Below the pieces are notes generated by a model. That model worked only from the letters and a program-made list of their open reading frames with translations. It was not told where the DNA came from and ran no database searches. Both the position numbers and the translations under genes were made by a program. Positions 14,489 to 18,660 of a stretch of 18,660 bases of DNA are shown in pieces. The stretch is taken from the NCBI GenBank assembly GCA_035541775.1, contig DATKMP010000306.1:1-18660 (forward strand). Direction: 5' to 3'. Source of the stretch: DATKMP01 sp035541775. GTDB lineage: Bacteria > Bacteroidota > Ignavibacteria > UBA10030. Position 1 is the first letter of the stretch; each line of letters opens with the position of its first letter.

Positions 14489-15187
14489 ATGAAAACCATA
14501 GCATTCTTTTACATCGGATTGTGTCTGCTTTCGTTCACATTGAAAGCACAGGATAGTACGAACAATGCAAAACTAGATACCTTGTTGTTTTATCAAAAGA
14601 AAATTTCAACACAACAAGAAAATATATACAATGAAGTAGTTCGCTACCGAGAGCCATTAGAAAATAAAAAATATGGCGTTGAATTTAATCCTGCATATTT
14701 CCTGGTAAGCTGCGCGAACTCATATACGGTATTCAGCGGAGGATTTTCTTTTTTTGATGTGGATAGACATGCTGAAATTGCTTGTCCAATTTTTTATCAA
14801 AGCGGTACAAACAAAGGAGCTCATCCTCTGACACTTTGGAATCAAGATATAGATTACCGAAAATTCTTGGGACAACATCAAGACGGATTTTATATTGAAG
14901 GAGGGGTACGTTTTACACATATCAAGGGGGAGGCGGGCGGTGATTTATCTCTCTTAGGACTAAGTTTATTCCCATCGTCATCGGCACCAATGATTACAAC
15001 GGATAAGCTGGGTGCCAAGTTTGGCATTGGCTATAGATATTTTTCCAGTTCAGGATTTTATTGGGGAATAAGCCTGGTATATGGTGCATATTTTTCTGCA
15101 GACGAGCGAACGATACAAGGTGTAACGTTTGACGACACAAAAACAATACTCGACATTGAGATATTGAAATTTGGTTACGCCTTTTAG
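14489..15187 (+). CDS. Exported outer-membrane beta-barrel protein, function unknown
   Basis: 232 residues. The signal peptide is residues 1-20 (MKTIAFFYIGLCLLSF, then LKA before Gln21). A short polar/helical stretch (21-60, YQKKISTQQENIYNEVV) precedes an alternating beta pattern with aromatic girdle residues (YGVEFNPAYFLVS, GFYIEGGVRFTHI, GAKFGIGYRYFSSSGFYWGISLVYGAYF). It ends EILKFGYAF with a terminal Phe, the usual BAM recognition signal of outer-membrane barrels. About eight strands would fit. The ribosome site is cgggag, 8 bases upstream. No specific family is recognised. Large structured spacers on both sides suggest it came in as a single unit. Confidence 0.75.
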   Translation: MKTIAFFYIGLCLLSFTLKAQDSTNNAKLDTLLFYQKKISTQQENIYNEVVRYREPLENKKYGVEFNPAYFLVSCANSYTVFSGGFSFFDVDRHAEIACPIFYQSGTNKGAHPLTLWNQDIDYRKFLGQHQDGFYIEGGVRFTHIKGEAGGDLSLLGLSLFPSSSAPMITTDKLGAKFGIGYRYFSSSGFYWGISLVYGAYFSADERTIQGVTFDDTKTILDIEILKFGYAF

Positions 15188-15198
15188 CTGCGCCCTAA

Positions 15199-15258
15199 CC
15201 GCTCACTCTGCGAAGCGGCGCGGCAAGGCCATCGCTTTGCGAACTTTGTGATGAGCGG
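15199..15258. repeat. Nested inverted repeat (60 bp) after the barrel gene
   Basis: Outer arms ccgctca (15199-15205) and tgagcgg (15252-15258) are perfect. Inner arms gcgaagcg (15210-15217) and cgctttgc (15233-15240) pair with one G-T wobble. It overlaps a preceding gccctaac (15192-15199). A further ggcgg/ccgcc pair follows at 15268-15286. It could end transcription, or be a remnant of a mobile or recombination element. Confidence 0.5.
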
Positions 15259-15451
15259 ATCGCTTACGGCGGATCGTTGAACCGCCACCGCGCATGCAAT
15301 TGGATTAGAAAGAACTGGCTGGAAAAGAACAAGAAAAGATGAAAGCATCTTGCATCTTGTTCCCTCTTTATTGCAAATTGAAACCAGAAGCTTCACCAAT
15401 AATTTTAAATCACAGAGTAAAAGTTATGACGGGTTACGTGGTTGGTGATAA

Positions 15452-16138
15452 ATGAATTCTATATTACGACCATATATTTTTATTAGAACGATTGCCATAA
15501 TCGTCGTTGCTGCATCTATGACAACAGGGCAAATTAAATACATACAAAACGGACAGCGGTCGGTTATTTGTTCGGGCACGATCGAATCGATGAATGGGGT
15601 AGATATGTGCGGTGCACAAGTTCTCGTTTCAAAAGATGGTTTCATGGGAGCTGGAATGATGTTTGAAAAATCATTTTCTCCGGATGTAACAGCAGCAGGG
15701 GTTTTGTGTGAAGTAAGAATCCTGAAGGCGACGAACGGAATACCCATTGGAATAAATGCTGAGGGATCTTTTTCAAAATCGTGGTCTTCTATTCCTTACA
15801 CTAGTTCGTATGAAGCCCCATACGTAGGAACTATAGATTATACCTCTGAACAAAGTATTTTGGGTAATTCTTTCGATATCGGCGGAGAGTTTTATTATTA
15901 TGATGGAGTACATGCTTTAGAGACAATTCGACCTTTTGTTCAATTTGCCTTATCGTTTAGCAAAGTTACGTCTTCAGACTATACAGAAAGCAATTCGACA
16001 ACCTCGATTGTCTTCGGCTTTGATGCCCTTATTCCTACGATAAGAAATAATGCAATTTGTTTTACTCCCGCAGCCGTGGTTGAACAAAAAAATTTTGGAG
16101 TCGGATTGACAGTATCGTATCTGTTTTGTAAAAATTGA
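15452..16138 (+). CDS. Exported outer-membrane beta-barrel-like protein, function unknown
   Basis: 228 residues. Residues 1-26 are a signal peptide (IFIRTIAIIVVAASM, then TTGQ). The rest alternates glycine-rich beta strands (GAGMMFEKSF, GNSFDIGGEFYYYDG, IRPFVQFALSFSKV, NFGVGLTVSYLFCKN), consistent with a small porin-like or OmpX/OmpW-sized barrel. Cys residues at about 44 and 54 may form a disulfide in the periplasm or surface loops. No ribosome site of note precedes ATG 15452, and the 264-bp spacer upstream has structured repeats. Only 40 bases separate it from the DinB gene, so the two may be cotranscribed. It has no clear sequence similarity to the barrel protein at 14489 beyond general barrel features. 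Confidence 0.72.
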   Translation: MNSILRPYIFIRTIAIIVVAASMTTGQIKYIQNGQRSVICSGTIESMNGVDMCGAQVLVSKDGFMGAGMMFEKSFSPDVTAAGVLCEVRILKATNGIPIGINAEGSFSKSWSSIPYTSSYEAPYVGTIDYTSEQSILGNSFDIGGEFYYYDGVHALETIRPFVQFALSFSKVTSSDYTESNSTTSIVFGFDALIPTIRNNAICFTPAAVVEQKNFGVGLTVSYLFCKN

Positions 16139-16178
16139 ATCAGCCATTAGAACACAATCGATATAAAGAACAACAACG

Positions 16179-16706
16179 ATGACAGAAGAAGAATTAAAAT
16201 ATCCCGTGGGAAAGTTTCAGATAGTTGCATCGTCTCCCGAACTACGCACGAAACTGATCCATCAATTCAGAACTGCGCCTCAAGAATTATATCGAGCGGT
16301 TGACGGTTTGACAACCGAACAACTTTTAAGCACATATCGTCCGGGCGGCTGGACGCTGGCGCAGGTGGTTCATCATTTAGTCGAATCCGATATCAATGCG
16401 TATCCACGCATGAAATATGCTCTCACCGTCGATGTGCCGACGGTGATGGTTGCCGAGCAAAGTTTGTGGGCGGAAATAAGCGATGCAAAATCACCGGCAA
16501 TTAAAAATTCGCTGATCCTGTTTGAAGCGATACGCAACCGCTGGGCGGATGCATTCGAAGCACTGCCGCAGGAGTTGTTCGAGAAGAAATGGCTTCATCC
16601 CCGCTACGGTATGCTGACGATCGACGGAATACTTCAGCAGTATGCTTGGCATGCGCGCCATCATACAGCACATATCGCCGGCCACCGAAAACGGATGGGC
16701 TGGTAA
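16179..16706 (+). CDS. DinB-superfamily metal-dependent protein, BstA/YfiT type
   Basis: 175 residues, cytosolic four-helix bundle. It follows the Bacillus subtilis YfiT pattern closely: YPVGKFQ at the start (8-14), RPGGWTLAQVVHHLVES (54-70), YPRMKYALT (75-83), and the end QQYAWHARHHTAHIAGHRKRMGW (153-175; key part WHARHHTAHI). The three metal-binding histidines correspond to His66, His158 and His162. YfiT-type proteins were first called metal-dependent hydrolases and later linked to transfer of bacillithiol-type thiols to electrophiles, that is, detoxification. Whether this organism makes such a thiol cannot be seen here. Length and motifs are intact. No strong ribosome site precedes it; it may be translated from the upstream barrel transcript. 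Confidence 0.9.
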   Translation: MTEEELKYPVGKFQIVASSPELRTKLIHQFRTAPQELYRAVDGLTTEQLLSTYRPGGWTLAQVVHHLVESDINAYPRMKYALTVDVPTVMVAEQSLWAEISDAKSPAIKNSLILFEAIRNRWADAFEALPQELFEKKWLHPRYGMLTIDGILQQYAWHARHHTAHIAGHRKRMGW

Positions 16707-16831
16707 GAATAACAATATCGTTCTTGGAAATTGAGATCACGATCATTGAAAAACGAAAAGAAAATTGAAAACGCAAAAACAAATCACAGCAAATCGCGCC
16801 TCATGTATCAGAACATCCGAAAGGAGCTATA

Positions 16832-17497
16832 ATGAATATCACAAGATATATTCTCTCAATTTTCGTATTGAATATGTTTCTTCTTGTCCCTGGATGCAAA
16901 GATAAAGTAACAGATGTTCCTGCATCAAACACAAACGCGATTTACGGCACGTACCCAATTAGTTCCTTTTTACCTTTAGCTCCTGGGAATCAATGGATTT
17001 ATAGTAATCATTCTATGACAGAATCATCTACGATTTTAATTTCAATAAAAGACAGCACCAAATTATCCGATCAAACTCTGGCATTTCATTTTACCGAAGG
17101 AGTTCTTACGAATCTGCCAGACACGACACTGCAAGCAACTGAATATTATTCATGTCAAAACGGAACAATCTATCAAGGTTATACTGCTTCCAATTATGTG
17201 ATACCTCTCTTAGCCTCACCAATCAAATCCGGACATGTATGGACGTATCCGAATGGAACGAATGGTACAGTGACAGCGACGATTATTTCAGTAACATCAG
17301 GATATTATAACAATCAATCTATCGATACGATTGTTGCCGTTCGTCATTATCATCAAGATAATACGACAGGTACTATGGATGATACAATATGGTTTGCAAG
17401 AACCATAGGAATACTAAAGAAAAGTACAATGAGTCAAGTTAGCACCGATACCAGTTATTCGCTGCAGCAATTAATATCCTATACTTTTCCGCGCTGA
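16832..17497 (+). CDS. Lipoprotein, function unknown
   Basis: 221 residues behind a good ribosome site (aaaggag). Residues 1-21 form a lipoprotein signal ending LLVPGC, with lipidated Cys22, so the protein is anchored to the inner or outer membrane. After a Ser/Asn/Thr linker comes FLPLAPGNQWIYSN (46-59), a start motif common in secreted Bacteroidota-type proteins. The remainder is beta-rich with Thr/Ser/Ile repeats (TLQATEYYSCQNGTIYQG, VWTYPNGTNGTVTA, TIWFARTIGILKK). The closing pattern fits proteins that wrap a beta-sandwich or meander; no enzyme motif is visible. It lies 125 bases after the DinB gene and 44 bases before the frameshifted exported gene. Confidence 0.78.
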   Translation: MNITRYILSIFVLNMFLLVPGCKDKVTDVPASNTNAIYGTYPISSFLPLAPGNQWIYSNHSMTESSTILISIKDSTKLSDQTLAFHFTEGVLTNLPDTTLQATEYYSCQNGTIYQGYTASNYVIPLLASPIKSGHVWTYPNGTNGTVTATIISVTSGYYNNQSIDTIVAVRHYHQDNTTGTMDDTIWFARTIGILKKSTMSQVSTDTSYSLQQLISYTFPR

Positions 17498-17541
17498 CGA
17501 TTTTATAAGTTCAACCACGGAATTAATAAGAATGGATCAAA

Positions 17542-17896
17542 ATGATGATGCGAAAATTAATACAACTATCTATTTGTGCATTTCTCATATTCCAAATCAC
17601 AAACGCGCAAAATAAAAAATCAAAATAATATTCACGATTCGACACAAGTTTCCGTGCAGGTATCTCATAATGGAAGTGATTCGAGTTTCGTAAAACCTGC
17701 AACGCAAGAAAATATTCCGATGAAAGCAGCCGTTCAACATCCTACCAAATGGACGTATCGGTGTGTTTGCTGTAGTACGAATGAAATCGATGGCTATTTG
17801 AATGACAACGGCGCTTATGGATGGGAACTTGTTGCAATTATTGCGAACTATGAACCGCCCCTTAAATTAATTTTCAAAAAGCCGATTTATGAATAA
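17542..17896 (+). pseudogene. Exported DUF4177-like protein split by a single-base frameshift
   Basis: ATG 17542 opens a signal peptide (MMMRKLIQLSICAFLIF, then QITNAQNKK) that stops at TAA 17626-17628 after 28 codons. The next frame continues without a stop to TAA 17894-17896 and encodes a sensible domain: WTYRCVCCSTNEIDGYLNDNG, then AYGWELVAIIANYE and LIFKKP. The Gly-Trp-Glu-Leu-Val and terminal Phe-Lys-Lys match the pattern of DUF4177-like small domains. Removing one A from the six-A run at 17614-17619 joins signal and body as AQNKNQNNIHDSTQVS. So this is either a real inactivating indel, a phase-variable or slippage site, or a sequencing error in a homopolymer. Two Cys in CVCC may bind metal or form a disulfide. 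Function unknown. Confidence 0.7.
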
Positions 17897-18011
17897 AATA
17901 TATTTCGTTAGCGAGTAAATTTTAAGTCGTATCGTTTCACTTTGTACGGAACCCACATTGTATCAGAATTGTTTCACCAAGAAATAGTTTTATTATATCG
18001 GAGATCAATTC

Positions 18012-18386
18012 ATGAAAGCAGCATACACGATTGCCCGCATCTTATTAGGACTTTTATTTCTTTTCGCTTCCGTAACGTATTTATTTCATCTCATCACTCC
18101 GCCGGAACCGACAGGCGCGATGAAAGTTTTTAACGATGGATTGAAAGCGTCGGTGTATTTAATGCCGTTGGTGAAAATTGTGGAATTGATTTGCGCGCTG
18201 CTGTTTCTTTCCGGGCGTTTCGTTCCGCTTGCCGCTGTGTTAATTATGCCGAACATCGTGAATATTTTCTTTGTGCATTACTTTCTGGGGCCGGAAGGTG
18301 TGCCGCTTGCGATTTTTTTAATCCTCGCGAATCTTTTCATCGCTTATTATCATCGCGAACGGTACAAACCGCTTTTCAAATCATGA
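18012..18386 (+). CDS. DoxX-family integral membrane protein
   Basis: 124 residues with a ribosome site tcggag before ATG 18012. Four hydrophobic helices lie at about 5-27, 48-66, 70-90 and 97-112. RILLGLLFLFASVTYLFHL at the N-terminus and KIVELICALLFLSGRFVPLAAVLIMP in the middle (key part VELICALLFLSGRF) match the DoxX/DoxD-like family pattern of glycine-spaced helices and the conserved Glu in helix 2 (Glu58). Members are small quinone- or redox-related inner-membrane proteins, but many have no proven role. The spacing to its neighbours, 115 and 197 bp, suggests an independent unit. Confidence 0.82.
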   Translation: MKAAYTIARILLGLLFLFASVTYLFHLITPPEPTGAMKVFNDGLKASVYLMPLVKIVELICALLFLSGRFVPLAAVLIMPNIVNIFFVHYFLGPEGVPLAIFLILANLFIAYYHRERYKPLFKS

Positions 18387-18466
18387 GTATTCAGCACAAA
18401 CCACTTTGAGAAAACAGCCGGAGTTGTGATTGCGGGCACAATGCCGGCGTATGTGATAACGGCAGC

Positions 18467-18508
18467 TTGACATCTCTTAAAAAGTGAAGCATATTGTATC
18501 GTGCTTCA
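18467..18508 (+). promoter_or_regulatory. Candidate promoter overlapped by an inverted repeat
   Basis: ttgaca (18467-18472), a 17-base spacer and catatt (18490-18495; 4 of 6 matches to the -10 consensus) lie about 90 bases before ATG 18584. The 7-bp inverted repeat tgaagca (18485-18491) with tgcttca (18502-18508) overlaps the -10, as an operator would. Promoter consensus in this phylum may differ from the E. coli type, so this is tentative. Confidence 0.3.
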
Positions 18509-18583
18509 TGGATTCGGAAAGTTATAATACTCATTAGAATCTATCTTAAAAAATTATGAACTCCATCGATAAGGAGTACTGTC

Positions 18584-18660
18584 ATGCGTGCAGTAAAAGT
18601 GTTGTTCATGTTTTTATGTATCATCTCCATTGCAGCGGCGCAATATAATGCTTCATTTCA
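18584..18660 (+). CDS. Exported protein, 5' end only (continues beyond the window)
   Basis: ATG 18584 follows aaggag (18571-18576) with 7 bases of spacing. The visible 25 codons give MRAVKVLFMFLCIISI, then AAAQYNASF, a typical Sec signal peptide with a cleavage site before Gln20 or nearby. The frame is open to the window edge. The product is unknown; an envelope or secreted protein is all that can be said. Confidence 0.75.
   Translation, partial: MRAVKVLFMFLCIISIAAAQYNASF

Noticed and set aside
1..18660. tRNA, rRNA, CRISPR array, insertion sequence or phage genes
   Set aside because: Looked for; no cloverleaf, regularly spaced repeats, transposase or integrase motifs were seen.

Overview
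The window looks like a stretch of chromosome from a Bacteroidota/Ignavibacteriota-type bacterium. The best evidence is a secreted metalloprotease (4519-6297) whose C-terminus is a type IX secretion sorting domain (NYPNPFNPST ... GVYFYRITA ... KFVLLK). Several signal-peptide outer-membrane barrels and a lipoprotein point the same way. A genus-level call is not possible from the sequence alone. Every gene I can support is on the + strand. I see no tRNA, rRNA, CRISPR array, transposase, integrase or replication gene.

Region 1 (1-4339), stress and redox signalling: the 3' end of a rubrerythrin gene closes with a clean rho-independent terminator. After 361 bp of AT-rich DNA comes a tight three-gene unit. 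It encodes a membrane histidine kinase with c-type-heme-like cysteine motifs in its periplasmic part, an NtrC-class sigma-54 response regulator, and an archaemetzincin-type zinc protease starting 3 bp after the regulator. The kinase probably senses redox state or a small ligand through heme and signals to the regulator.

Region 2 (4519-6426): one exported HEXXH metalloprotease with a T9SS tail, followed by a hairpin and a second, T-tailed terminator that isolates it from what follows.

Region 3 (6673-11614), the most unusual part: a 52-residue single-pass membrane peptide (not previously listed because of its size); a four-helix membrane protein with an internal duplication; a 110-residue soluble protein; a compact cytosolic subtilisin-like protease without signal or pro-peptide and with an altered oxyanion region; a 644-residue exported protein (helical body plus C-terminal barrel) whose start overlaps the protease stop (ATGA); and an inner-membrane/coiled-coil protein with a C-terminal alpha/beta domain. 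A perfect 16-bp palindrome sits in front of the 110-residue gene. Together these could form an envelope-spanning proteolytic or sensing system. That is inference; no known system is recognised.

Region 4 (11615-18660), loosely packed accessory envelope genes: a coiled-coil membrane-associated protein, an RDD-family membrane protein, an isoprenylcysteine-methyltransferase-family membrane protein, two outer-membrane barrel proteins, a BstA/YfiT-type DinB protein, a lipoprotein, a DUF4177-like secreted protein split by a single-base frameshift, a DoxX-family membrane protein, and the first 25 codons of another exported protein. The spacers here are rich in palindromes and hairpins, some faintly resembling integron attC ends, which suggests an accessory region assembled by insertion.
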